A stretch of 64,000 nucleotides of DNA from Sporothrix humicola (lineage: Eukaryota > Ascomycota > Sordariomycetes > Ophiostomatales > Ophiostomataceae), in assembly GCA_021396245.1 (NCBI GenBank), contig WNYE01000012.1, positions 124,001-188,000 on the forward strand, read 5' to 3'. Below the pieces are notes generated by a model, which worked only from the letters and a program-made list of their open reading frames with translations, was not told the DNA's origin and ran no database searches. How positions within the stretch are numbered: position 1 is the first letter of the stretch; the number at the start of each line of letters is the position of its first letter. This document shows, one piece after another, positions 25,962 through 36,700 of this stretch. Both the position numbers and the translations under genes were made by a program.

Positions 25962-28025
25962 GTGGAACGCATCCCCTACCTCGTCCTCGACCACATCTGC
26001 TCCTATCTCGACGACGAAGATGAGGATCGGTACGATCTTTGGGCCTTCTCGCTCACCTGCCGCAGGTTCTGTGGGGTCGCCGACAAACGACGTTTTTGCC
26101 AAATTGTCGTCTCCATACCGTCCGTGGACGCCCTCGGTGATGCAGTCGACCAGTTGAGAGCAGTGCTCAGCCATGACCGGCGCTTCCGTTTTGTTCAACG
26201 TCTGCGACTGCAGGGAATGCTGGATGAGCATGCTCCGGAGCGAAAAAAGACGAAGTCACCACCATTTCTGGACCGATATTATTCAGACCCTGTACACCAG
26301 GCCGAGCGGCAGTATGAGGCATTCCAACCAATGACTGGCCCACATTCAATATTTGATACCTTGCACCCGTTTTGCATACTAGAAGGAAGGAAGCCTGAAT
26401 ACAAAGATGACGAACAACAAGACGATGAAGGCAATGACGCAGATAACAGCAAAAACGGGCTCCCAAACAGAGACCGCATAGAGGCCTGGCAAAAGTTTGC
26501 CGACTTGATTGACGATCTTCCCGCCTTGCGCGACCTGCTCTGGACAGGAGCGTATGTGCCCCGCGTCGTGCTCGACGCGGTCCATACACCACGCAAAAGA
26601 TTGTGCCGCCTACACATATCTGGGAACCGGTTCCATCTCCGCAGTTTGATATACGCCCGTGACCATCCGCAAACCATTAGCGCAGACGACCTTGCTCTCA
26701 TCTCATCGCCATCACTGTACAGCATCAGCGCCAGCCTGAGTCTCTTTGATACCAAAGGCAACCTCGACTACACTGACCACGCCATCGAGCGAATGATGGG
26801 AGGCTTAGCGCCCAATCTTACCAACGTCTGGCTTCAAAACAAGCGCGTATCTGTCACGGACGTTGTTATGGAGGCTTACCGCCTGGGCAGGCCGGAATGG
26901 GGCGGGCTCTTTCACGGAGATGTTGCTGTCACAATAAAGGAGCAGTACGCCAAGGCCGTGTCCGCTAATCGCAGTTCCGTCGAGTGTCTCCAAATTGACA
27001 GAGATGTTTCCGTACACAAGTATTCCAACTGGGATCTTTCCAAGCTTCGCCGCCTGTGCCTCGCATGGAGCCACTCCGCCGGTGCCGGCATGGTCGACTA
27101 CGCCGAGCGAGGCCAGCTTGCGTCCCTCGAGACGCTCTCGCTCACGACCGTCCTCCATTTGATGGAGCCAGCCGGGACACAGGAAGCAATGCGTGACTTT
27201 TTCAGTCACATTGGACCTCTGAATCATCTACGCCTTGTGGGCTGCTTTACTGACTTGGTATACACCTCTGCCATACGCCATCACGGTAAAACGCTCAAGA
27301 GTTTGTATGCGTTCGCCTATGGAAACTATGACATGGACTTGGGGGCAGCGCCAGACGCGCCACGAGAGATGTTCAGATGGTCAGTCGCCGCCGTTGAAGA
27401 TCTAGTCGAGATGTCTTCGCCTCTGGAAGGCTTCATGGTCGAAATGGACCGGACTCGGGGTGATCGCAAGGAAGTCGCCATGTACCGAGCTCTCAGCAAG
27501 CTTCCCAGGCTCCGGTACCTAGAAATCACTCACACCGTGGGCACCGACTTGGGTCCGGACGAAGAACGGCGTGACGAAATTTTCACGTGCGAAGACAAGA
27601 AACTTTTGGCCTACGCCAACAAGGCGACATTTACCAACGCTGCCATAGACGGCGAACTCGCAAGGTCCATCTTTGACCTCATCTCACGCAATGGTCATGG
27701 GACGTTGAAGGCACTCTATATTCGGCCTCTAATGAACGCGCCGGTGTATGATAGCTCTTTTAATACTGTTATAAGCGCCCTGGCACTACATTGGACCGTA
27801 TTTCGAAATCCAAGTGGAGCGGTCACAGTCAGTATGGACCACGAGTACAGTACCGTCTTGTCCTTCCGTGAATGCCTTCAAATGGAACGGAGCAACCGAA
27901 ACGGCGGCCCAGAAGAAAGGGAATATTACCCAGACGTTTTTGCAGAGCTATGGCCAGATAAGAAGCACCCAAACTGGTGGGTGGGCTGGACAAGCCTCCC
28001 GCTAGATCTCTCAGAGGAGCTATGA
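25962..28025 (+). CDS. F-box/LRR-like protein, 5' end unresolved
   Basis: The continuous frame codes for about 687 residues. The first 50 or so (IPYLVLDHICSYLDDEDEDRYDLWAFSLTCRRF in outline) form an F-box-like helix set, the part that normally docks substrate-recognition proteins on Skp1 in SCF ubiquitin ligases. The rest has irregular leucine-rich helices and strands of LRR type and ends in a WWVGWTSLPLDL-like element. It is a full-length paralogue of the gene at 40002-42254, with matches in the F-box, in a central block and in the C-terminal Trp-rich end. The frame begins at a GTG, not ATG. Reading upstream there is a stop at 25884 before any ATG, and the first downstream in-frame ATG would delete the F-box. 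An upstream exon, a non-AUG start or a lost start codon are all possible. No internal stop or frameshift is seen. Confidence 0.7.
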   Translation: MERIPYLVLDHICSYLDDEDEDRYDLWAFSLTCRRFCGVADKRRFCQIVVSIPSVDALGDAVDQLRAVLSHDRRFRFVQRLRLQGMLDEHAPERKKTKSPPFLDRYYSDPVHQAERQYEAFQPMTGPHSIFDTLHPFCILEGRKPEYKDDEQQDDEGNDADNSKNGLPNRDRIEAWQKFADLIDDLPALRDLLWTGAYVPRVVLDAVHTPRKRLCRLHISGNRFHLRSLIYARDHPQTISADDLALISSPSLYSISASLSLFDTKGNLDYTDHAIERMMGGLAPNLTNVWLQNKRVSVTDVVMEAYRLGRPEWGGLFHGDVAVTIKEQYAKAVSANRSSVECLQIDRDVSVHKYSNWDLSKLRRLCLAWSHSAGAGMVDYAERGQLASLETLSLTTVLHLMEPAGTQEAMRDFFSHIGPLNHLRLVGCFTDLVYTSAIRHHGKTLKSLYAFAYGNYDMDLGAAPDAPREMFRWSVAAVEDLVEMSSPLEGFMVEMDRTRGDRKEVAMYRALSKLPRLRYLEITHTVGTDLGPDEERRDEIFTCEDKKLLAYANKATFTNAAIDGELARSIFDLISRNGHGTLKALYIRPLMNAPVYDSSFNTVISALALHWTVFRNPSGAVTVSMDHEYSTVLSFRECLQMERSNRNGGPEEREYYPDVFAELWPDKKHPNWWVGWTSLPLDLSEEL

Positions 28026-28363
28026 GTTGTGTCTCTATTTAAAAATGACGGTTTTACAGATAATGTATAATCCAATGACAGTTTGGACTCTGAATTCTTG
28101 TAGGCTCTTGTAAACTGTCGTAAACTCTTGTTTTTTATTCGAAATTCAAAATCACTGAAAGTATAAAAAATGGCCGCAAAACAGAAAGACAAGGTTGATC
28201 TGTTATTTAGAATAGCAAAACCCGCGTCCCGGACGAATTACGGTGTGACAGGACCTATAGAGCTGCACTAGTACCGACAAGCCCCACAAACGAAGCAATT
28301 CATGATAAAAAAGCCCACATCGACAAAAAATATCGTGAACGACGATAAAAAATCCAAAAAATT
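28026..28363. other. 3' flank of F-box gene
   Basis: This is the 338-bp stretch between the F-box stop and tRNA-Asp. It is AT-rich in part and contains repeated CTCTTGTAAACTCTTG-like words near 28095-28130. No gene is seen. Confidence 0.5.
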
Positions 28364-28435
28364 CTCTTTCGCCGGGAATTGAACCCGGGTCCCGGGCGTG
28401 ACAAGCCCGTATACTGACCACTATACTACGAAAGA
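28364..28435 (-). tRNA. tRNA-Asp (anticodon GTC)
   Basis: The 72 nt on the - strand form a full cloverleaf. Acceptor TCTTTCG pairs perfectly with CGAAAGA, followed by discriminator G. The anticodon stem CGGGC/GCCCG encloses TTGTCAC with anticodon GTC. The T arm is CCGGG-TTCAATT-CCCGG. The D arm has the GTATAGTGGTCAGTATAC pattern typical of fungal tRNA-Asp. No intron is present. Confidence 0.95.
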
Positions 28436-28794
28436 TTGCAGTTGTTTGATTGTTGATTCCGGCGTGCCAGGCGCCGCATTTAAGAGTCGTCGCGCTCCAA
28501 TACGCCCAGTGCCAAATTTAACCTCAAGTCGAGAACTCAAAGCTGAACAAGATTAACCGGTTTCTGAGGGAAGCTTTGGAAGACGGAAGCACTTGAAAAT
28601 TGTTGTTTTTAAATGTGATAATCTGTGAACTAAATTTATTATAAATTTTTGTAAAAAATTGAAAGATTTGTGCGAAACTGGTGGGAAAAAAGAAAAAAAA
28701 TCAAAAAATCGAATAATCTTAGAATACTTTTGTACATATTCTCGTTGCTTGAACCGTGTAGAAAATTCAGTAAAAAATAAAATAAAATAAAATT

Positions 28795-29063
28795 AAAACT
28801 TAAAGACGTATAAGCTACACGACCACCTACTTTATTTTCAGACTACTACACTCGCTCCCTTTGTTTTATTTTGTTTTATTTGTACTCCTATTTATTGTAT
28901 ATAATGGCCTTTGAAGGCCAGCACGCACTCGTGTAAGCAAGAAAGTTTACACACATAATTTTGTGGTAGTTTTTTCCCCATGAGGGTTCTGCCTAGCTAG
29001 TCGCCAATAGTCAGGATTGACTGAGAAAGGCGGATATTAATAATAATAAAACTTAAAGACGTA
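28795..29063. repeat. Direct repeat pair bounding a 237-bp AT-rich segment
   Basis: AAAACTTAAAGACGTA occurs exactly at 28795-28810 and again at 29048-29063. The segment between contains GTATATAATGG and an inverted GGCCTTTGAAGGCC. The layout could be a solo LTR or other small insertion about 360 bp upstream of tRNA-Asp, but at 16 bp the repeats are longer than the usual 4-6 bp target duplication, so the identity is open. Confidence 0.4.
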
Positions 29064-29820
29064 CATAGACTTTTGTACCTTTCACGTTTTCTTTTTTAGT
29101 GCCATGAAAAATAGAACTTTTCGCGCGCTCGATCAGTAAAAGCCACCCCCCCCCCTTCTTTTTTTTTTTTCTTTCTCTTCCTTTCCTCTGTCTATCATCT
29201 TGATATTTTCTTCTTTCCACTTTTTCTATTCATCTTCTTCCAGCTTTTTCTGTCATATTCATCCGTGCCTTGTCCCACCTTTTTAAGCTCATCTCTCGTC
29301 ACATCTCGCCTGTAGTGACCTGCTTTTCCGGCTCAACTGCCGCGTGCCGACGTCGGGTCAAGAGGCAGTTTGATTAGCCAGGGTATATTCGAGGATATAT
29401 TGATTTCAACTATTAGTCCTCCATAGTGAGAGTGAAGAAAAAGAAGAAAACAACTACCAAACAAATAACACGAAACGAAACAAATATTCCATTTTCCCGG
29501 TGAGTATGCAAATGTTTCTGTAGATCGATCCCACTGGCCGAGAGCCTTACGTAGGGTGTGCGTTGCCTTTTCCTTCTTTTTTCAACATCAACCAACAGTT
29601 AATGTTCATTTCATGTTCCATCTCACAGTGGTCATGATTCAACTGACTCTTTTTTTGTATTATTTTATTGCCATCCTGTTTGTACGGCACATTTCATCTA
29701 AATGCAACATTTTTGCATGCATTTACGACGTTTCATACAACGTACATCGTGTACACCTTCTCTAGACGAACGGTCTAGGCACGGCAAAGGTTGTGGCGGG
29801 ATGTAAATGGAGGTGCAAAT

Positions 29821-29838
29821 AAGGTGTACGTACACCTT
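29821..29838. repeat. 18-bp perfect palindrome
   Basis: AAGGTGTACGTACACCTT reads the same on both strands. A related half-site, GTGTACACCTT, lies about 70 bp upstream near 29749-29759. It resembles a binding site for a dimeric factor, upstream of the CBM18 gene by about 760 bp. Confidence 0.45.
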
Positions 29839-30598
29839 TTCCCGCGGTTGATCCACTCTTGTTTTTTATGTGCCTTTCACGTTTCTTTTACACGTTTTGG
29901 CAGTCTTCTCTACTCTTGTTTGTTCTTTGCTCATCTTGGCTGATCTTGGCATGAATTAAGTTAGATTCACCCATCTTTATTTGAATGTTCTCCCACGGCT
30001 CGATATTCTCATGGTTCCATTTAGCAGGAACGGGTACCTTGATACTACATCGGGTGTTTTCCTTGCCCTATCTCCTGCACGTCTTACCTACAAGTCAACT
30101 TTAACCCGATGACGAGTACATGAACGAGGTTCTTTCAAACAATCTCGTCACTTCCATATATTGCCAAGCCGCTTTGTATATTTGTTTATATGTTCCTGAA
30201 TAACCCTGCATGTCGACACGAGGTATATTGGGCATTGGGCACTCAATCGAATCCTTCTTTTTTCAATTTCTCCCTCTACCTCTCTTCTTCCATCGGCTCG
30301 ACATGCCCGGTCGCGTTCATAGGCGGCTATGGCACCGCTCTTGAAGTTCCTTAAGAAGCTCGTACTAAGCTTGGCAAGAGGAGAGGCTCTTCTGTCTGCT
30401 GCCTCCTTTTCTTTTTCTGCGTCGTTTCCTTCCTTCTTTCTCTCCTCCCACTACCCATCTTGGCTGGTGTCGTAAAACAGGAGCTTTGTCCACTTTTGCA
30501 CGTCGCTTTTGACCTTCTTTTGAATTTTTGAAATTTGTGCCACTACCGACCATTACACTCTTTTGAATTTTATTCTCGTCGGCATCAACACCGTCATC

Positions 30599-32461
30599 AT
30601 GAGCCTGCGACGTCGACTCTTCCGGTCTCTGCCATTGGCAGCAGTGGCCGTTCTCGCTTTTGTTTCTGTCGTCTCTGCTGCCGACGTGCCCATTTCACAG
30701 GACGGCGCTTGCGGCTACGGCATTGTGGCAACGTGCATCGGTTCTGAGTATGGCGACTGCTGCTCAGAGCACGGCTGGTGCGGCAACTCGGCAGAGCACT
30801 GTCTGGACGGATGCCAGGCCAGCTACGGTGTCTGCGGCGCACAGTATCTCGGTGTTGGCGGCGGAGGCGGCGCTGGTCCTGGTCCTGGAGGCAATGGCGC
30901 CCCGGGCGGTTCTTCTGCAACGACAACGACCATTGGCTCGGTGGTGTACGTGACGTCGATTGTGACGGAAGAAGTCACGGCCACAACGACAGTGACGCGT
31001 CTGGTGCCGATCGTGGCGACGTCTTTCACGTGGAAGACGTTTACCAAGCTGTCGACGGCGACGACGACAACGACCGAGACACATGCGACAGCTCTCGAGA
31101 CGGCCACGACGACATCGACAAAAGTGACGACGACAGGGACGGTTGCCTCAATTATTTCCGTCGTGGTCAGCGAGACGGCAATTGCGACGGTGACTTTGAC
31201 ATCGATCGACCACAAGAGCACAACGGCAACGAGCGTGGTGTACGTGACGAATGTGGCCACCGAGACAAAGCTGCAGACGCAGACGCTGTACACAACACAC
31301 TGGGAGACGGCGACGTCGACGGCGCCGGCGACAAAGACAGACACGAGCGCCATTTACGTGACAAACCTGGCGACGTCGACGCGGACGTTTGTCAGCACAT
31401 TCTTCACGACGCACTGGGAGACGGCCCAGACGACCCTGACGTCGACATCGCTGACGACGGCCCTGACGACATCGACCGTCGAGACAACGTCGACGAGCGT
31501 GGCCCACGAGACGGTACTGACGACACAGTGGTCGAATGCAACGTCGACGGCGCTGGTGACAGAGACAGCCACGGCGATGGCGACTGCGACGGCAACAAAG
31601 ACGGAGACGGCGCTGGTGACGGAGACTCTGCACGAGACGCTGACGAGCACGTCGGTGGCCGTGTCGACCGTGACGTCGACGATTATCTCGGACGTGACCG
31701 TCACAAAGACGCAAACACAGACGATGACGGTTCCACTGACACAAACAACTGTTGTTCCAGTGACGGAGACGACGTCTGTTTCCCGCACAATCGACATTAC
31801 GCGCACCTGGAACACGACAGCCACTTGGACCTGGGACATTATCCACACGTCGACCGTCTACAAGACGCTGACCAACACGGTCAACGAGACACACACAGTG
31901 GACGTGTCGACGACACTGACAGTCGATGTGTCGGTTAGCAAGACTGAGACGGTGCTGGCAACGTCGACAAACGTTGTGGCCACGACGTCGACCAATCTTG
32001 TGCTGACGACGTCGACTTCTGTTGCGTTGCTGACATCGACAGCGACTGAAGTCGTGACGCATGTTCAAGACACGACATCGACGCATGTTGTTGAGGCTAC
32101 ATCGACCGCCACGGCCACATCCACGATTTCCGTGACACTGCCGCCCGTGACCGAGACACAGACGGTCGTCAGCACAGTTCATGTTACTCTGCCGGCGTCG
32201 ACGTCGGCGCCATCTTCCTCGGCAGGAAACAACTCGACCGAGTCCACGACAACCACAACTTCGACGACAACGACAACTTCTACAGAGACACTGACATCGA
32301 CTGCTGTCGTCCGTGCCACAGAACGTGTCCGTCCCGTCCCTGATCGTGTTGCATTTGTTGGCAAGGAAGATAAGCCGGCTGTCATCTACGTGACGGCAAC
32401 ACGGATGCACACGGTGACCCAGATTGAACTTGCAACGGCAACAGCAGTGGCCCGGGTGTGA
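30599..32461 (+). CDS. Secreted CBM18 (hevein-type) Thr-rich mucin-like protein
   Basis: A 620-residue intronless protein from the ATG at 30599; the longer open frame upstream begins with a non-ATG codon. Residues 1-27 form a signal peptide (after MSLRRRLFRS a hydrophobic run ending VVSA). Residues about 36-75 form a single hevein domain with eight cysteines spaced as in CBM18 (C..C....CC.....C......C...C......C) and the aromatic SEHGWCG binding segment. A Gly/Pro-rich linker follows, then about 430 residues dominated by Thr, Ser, Val, Ala and Glu in irregular TxT/TET repeats, expected to be heavily O-mannosylated. The C-terminus is short, basic in part (VVRATERVRPVPDRV) and lacks a hydrophobic GPI tail. 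Likely a wall-associated or secreted chitin-binding protein. The GAC/ACG-rich coding strand keeps other frames open too. Confidence 0.85.
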   Translation: MSLRRRLFRSLPLAAVAVLAFVSVVSAADVPISQDGACGYGIVATCIGSEYGDCCSEHGWCGNSAEHCLDGCQASYGVCGAQYLGVGGGGGAGPGPGGNGAPGGSSATTTTIGSVVYVTSIVTEEVTATTTVTRLVPIVATSFTWKTFTKLSTATTTTTETHATALETATTTSTKVTTTGTVASIISVVVSETAIATVTLTSIDHKSTTATSVVYVTNVATETKLQTQTLYTTHWETATSTAPATKTDTSAIYVTNLATSTRTFVSTFFTTHWETAQTTLTSTSLTTALTTSTVETTSTSVAHETVLTTQWSNATSTALVTETATAMATATATKTETALVTETLHETLTSTSVAVSTVTSTIISDVTVTKTQTQTMTVPLTQTTVVPVTETTSVSRTIDITRTWNTTATWTWDIIHTSTVYKTLTNTVNETHTVDVSTTLTVDVSVSKTETVLATSTNVVATTSTNLVLTTSTSVALLTSTATEVVTHVQDTTSTHVVEATSTATATSTISVTLPPVTETQTVVSTVHVTLPASTSAPSSSAGNNSTESTTTTTSTTTTTSTETLTSTAVVRATERVRPVPDRVAFVGKEDKPAVIYVTATRMHTVTQIELATATAVARV

Positions 32462-32612
32462 GGAGAGTCTTGCATAAGATTTTATGTATACCTTCGAGGC
32501 CGTACTTTGATTTTCAAAAGCTTGTTTGATTTTCGTTCCTCGTGTGCCGCGTTCCCTAACTAGATATAATCAAATTGACCACGTTCCTGCATCCCATATT
32601 TCAAAAGAGCAT

Positions 32613-33790
32613 CTACTCCGTCTTGCCGTTGGTACCGTTCGTTCCGTTCGTTCCATTTCCGTTTGCCTCCGTCTTTTTCTCCTCCTTCGCCGGCTCCACG
32701 ACAGTCTCGCCGCTCCGGTCGGCCCCTTCGGCCACCAAAACGCCGCGGTACCGCATCTTGCCCTCCTTCAGGTCCTTGTTGCACTTTTCAATGCCGGCCA
32801 CTGTCATGGGGTACTCCTGGTTGACCGGCTGGATGTTGTGCTTGACGCAGAACTTGAGCATGTCCACGTAGCCCTGCTTGGTGGCAATCATCGTGCCCTG
32901 GATGGTGACGCCCGAAAAGATGAGATCGAGGTGCGGGTAGGTCACGTCCTTTTCAAAGGCTGTCAGCGGGTAGATCGTAGCCCGCGGCTCGAGAATGTCC
33001 AGGAACGTGTGGTAGTCGGGCTGCGCCGTGCTGCAGATCAGCAGGTGATCGATCCGCTCGATACCCGACAGTCGTGTGCCCGACTCGCGCGGCAGCACGT
33101 AAAACTCGTCGGCGCCAAACGCCTTGGCCTCGTCCTTTTTCGACTCGGTCGTCGAGAACGCCACAACCTCCATGCCCATCTTGTGCGCAAACTGAATCGC
33201 CAGGTGGCCCAGGCCGCCAATGCCGACGACGCCGCAGCGGTCCGTCGACTTGTAGCCGCGCTGCTGCAGCGAGCCGAACACGCTGGCGCCGGCGCACATC
33301 AGCGGAGCGGCCACGGCCGACGTCATCTCGTCCGGGATCGGAAACAGGAAATTCTCGTCCCACACGGCGTGGCTGGCCAGCGAGCCCTGGTCGAGGTTGC
33401 CGTACCCGTAGATCTTGCGATTGAGACAGTAGATCTCGCCGCCCGACAGGCACTGCTTGCAGTTGAAGCACGCCTCCTGGACGAAGCCCCAGCCGACGCG
33501 GTCGCCCCTAGGTAGAGTTAGTAGATGATCACAGGGGAGGACATATTTTGAATACTGGGGACTTACAGCTTATGCTGCTTGACGGCCGACCCAACACGAC
33601 GCACGATACCGACGCCTTCGTGCCCTAGGCCCATCGGAACGCCCGTGAAGTACGTGTCCGTCGCACAGTAGCCACTGTGCGTCACTTCGACGAGGCAGTC
33701 GTTGGGGCCGATTGTGCGCGTCGTCTTGACGGGGACGACGCAGTTGGCCTTGCTGCCGCAGTACGTGATAAAATTGGCCGTGTCGGTCAT
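32613..33790 (-). CDS. Zinc-dependent alcohol dehydrogenase (CAD/YahK-like)
   Basis: Reduces aldehydes or oxidises alcohols with NAD(P). Exon 1 is 33567-33790. Intron 33508-33566 (59 bp) has a GTAAGT donor, an ACTAAC branch site and a CTAG acceptor. Exon 2 is 32613-33507. The product has 372 residues. Catalytic zinc ligands are visible as C42 (GYCATD) and H57-E58 (GHEGVG). The structural zinc site is C88, C91, C94 and C102. The nucleotide-binding loop is GIGGLGHLAIQFAHKMG. The protein is about 20 residues longer than usual because of a C-terminal tail rich in Lys/Glu followed by NGTNGTNG repeats, encoded by 9-bp tandem units near 32620-32660. Its 3' end lies 151 bp from that of the CBM18 gene. 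Confidence 0.9.
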
Positions 33791-36700
33791 GATGGCAGTG
33801 GGAGGACTGTTGAGGTTGAGTACAAAAGTATAATGGTGACTATATTTGGATATGAGGTGAAGAGATCAAAATCAAAACCAACAACATCGACCACAACGGG
33901 GAGGTGGATATATATAGTCGAACAGACCAAACAGGCAATCGTCAACAGTCGTCTGCACTTTCCTCAGCTTTAATAGTCTGCACCCTCTCCCAGCTGTAAG
34001 CTCAGACGTTGCACAGCATTCCATGTCCATGTCCAAGTCCATATCCATGTCTACGTCCCCTGTCAACACAGACATCTACGACGTGCTGCTTTGGCCGTCT
34101 CAGGGTCGGGGTCGGCCTGCAGCTTTCCGTCTGTGGTTCCTTTACAGAGTACTGGGGACATATCCTTGACTTGTTGACGAGCTTGTTTCTCGCACTTTGA
34201 TAGGACAGTTTGACTTGATAGTGCAAAAGAGAAGAGAGGAAAAAAAATTACAAAATACAGGGTATCATTACAGCCATCCAGCCAAGTCTGGTCACAGCCA
34301 TCCCATCCACTGCAGTCGTCACAGACTAAACGGAGCCGACAGTGCAGACTGCAGACAATCCCCGGGGAAAGCGGCAGGCAACGGTTCCACAGGAGGGATA
34401 CTGGGCAAAGAAGAAGAAAGCATGGGATGGTTGAAGAGCGCCATGTGGCCTGAGACTGCAGAATCGGTGGCAGAACACATCCATGCAGCGTTGCAATCAA
34501 GAGAGGAGAAGACGAAAGGAGGAAAAGGAGAAGTACGAGAACGAGAAAGAGAGGGGAAGGGGTTGCAGAAGGAAGAAGCGAGACGCGACAAGCGAAGCCA
34601 CAAACTCAGCCCTTGAGGTTATGCTTTCTGTTCTGTGTTTGTCTTTCTTTCTTTTTTTTTTCCTTCCTTTTTGTTTGCTGTTTTCACATGATATTTACTT
34701 TGATAAAGTGTTCTTTTGATTAATCATTCTCAGGATAAACATTGGAATAACATGTATTATGCCGTCCCAAAGGTCACGGGAGAGCCATGCCGATCCTCTT
34801 CCTTCGAGGATTATGTCAGATATCAGAACGTTGCTTCACCTTCCTGCTCCTTCTGCCATCCCAGTTTCTTCATCTGGGATAGCTTAAAAGTTGGGGGCTG
34901 TGTTTCGAATGGAAACTCACAAAAGTCTGGTTGAAGAAAAAGGAAACAAAACGACAAAGCGACACAACGGCACAGCCAGACCACAAAACGCAGCCACGGC
35001 ATGTCCAGTCCGTCTTGTGGACAGGGCAAGGCAAAAAGGACAAGAAAGACAAGCTCAGCCGGTTTCCCCAGCGTTGCATGCAGCCATGCAGCACCCTTGT
35101 TGATCCCCTTCTTTTTCATATTCCTCTTCTTTTTTCTGTTCAAGCCCTGCTCGCTCATTCGCTTCCTCCCGTGCAACGCTTTTCCAAACAAGGCGCGGGG
35201 TGGCATTGACAGAGGATCTCCTCCTGCTTTCCTGTGCTCTCATAGTTTATTTTTTTTCTTCTTCTTTCTTTTCGTTTTCTTCAGGTTTTTACTTCATTAT
35301 TATTTTCTTTTCTTGTCCTTGCCAACACGCAGAAATAACGCAGACCCGCAGTCTTCAACCCGCAGCAATCTGTTGTCAAAATCTCCCAATCCTCAATCTG
35401 CAGCCCGCACAAACCACGCAAAAATCTTCTCAAGCGCCAAAATCCTTCTTGACATAAGCAGACGCGATGGAGTTGACTTACACGTCTGACAATCTCACAA
35501 TCTCACAGTCTCACACGGAGTTTATCGTCCGTCGTCTATTGTCTGATTCTTTATCTTCTTACTGGACAGAACGGAGTACTCCGTAGCGCGCCGATCGTTC
35601 AAGACCTGTCAAAGTATGGAGAAACAAGATCCGTTTCTTACTTTTTGTCGAGATCTTGACTACAATCTGCCTTGCTTTCCGACCTCGGCTTACATTTCCC
35701 AAAGTGATTTTGATTCTGACATCTCTTCCTCCTGACACTTTCATCGCCTCTTCCTCTCTTCCTCTTTCCTCCTTTGCCATGCTTTCTCGACACGCCTTCC
35801 TCGCCTCGCCTCGTATTGCCGTATTGTCCGGGGTTGCGGCACTCCTTTTTTGCATTTTGTTTTGTTCCTTTTTTTTTCTTCTCCTTTTTCCCTTTACTTC
35901 ATTCGTCCTCTTTGTATCTCCCCTGTTTTTTGTCGTCACGTCAATGCAACCTTTGCCCTCGTTTGTGGCTTGTACGTAATCCTGACTGTTCCAGACTGCC
36001 CCCGGCAGTTCCTTCTCGTTGATATGTTATCTGTCTGATATGCCTTCACAGTCTTGTCTTTTTCGTCCATTCTGCACTTTCATCACAGTTTTTTCACTTT
36101 CACCAATCATTTTCTGTACATTTGTAGTTTGACTCTAGCAACCTCTTCCCTCACCTCAGCCGTAGGTTCAAAATCAATACTTGCACATCTGTACATCCAG
36201 CGTCGTATTGTCTGCACTCGAACGGAAAGGTTGTTCAGGACATCTCCTCATATGGAGAAAATGTACCCCTGCTCGCCCTGCCTGCCCTGCCCACCTGCTC
36301 CTTCCACCTGCAGTTTAGAAAGTGTCCGGGCGCCTGCCCAGCCAGGCCAAGCACCGTGGGGGAACACCCAGCAAAACCCTGTCGCAATCCATTCTTGAAC
36401 AACAAAATAGAGACAAGAAGAACCACGCCAACGGAGCATTTCTCCGTACCAAACAGAAGGAAACATCACCTCCGTGGACAGAGCGGAGAATGTGCTGCGA
36501 ACAAAATCTTCCGTGTGGTCTTGTATTAGTCAGAATGGCGGTAGGCCGCACCTTCCTCTTCACATGCCGTCCACTACTTTGGGAAGGAGCGGCGCAACTA
36601 CATCGATGCCCCCTCTACGCGATGTAAATAAACTAAACCTAAATAGCTAAAAACCTTCTCAACTCCCCTCTTTTTCTTGATTTTCATTTTCAAATTTTCA

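Larger units (their letters stand above)
28436..30598. other. AT-rich region upstream of tRNA-Asp and CBM18 gene
   Basis: No gene is supported. About 28560-29070 is strongly AT-rich and contains a pair of 16-bp direct repeats (28795-28810 and 29048-29063) around a 237-bp segment with a TATATAA word. An 18-bp perfect palindrome lies at 29821-29838. The last 300 bp are the promoter and leader of the CBM18 gene. Confidence 0.5.

Noticed and set aside
30778..32410. Long alternative frames over the CBM18 gene, + second frame and antisense
   Set aside because: They result from the GAC/ACG triplet bias, consist of Asp/Arg/His-rich low complexity, and lack start context or domains.
34930..36150. Hydrophobic frames in pyrimidine-rich DNA that look like membrane proteins
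   Set aside because: They are Phe/Leu/Ser low complexity from T/C runs, overlap in several frames and show no conserved motif.
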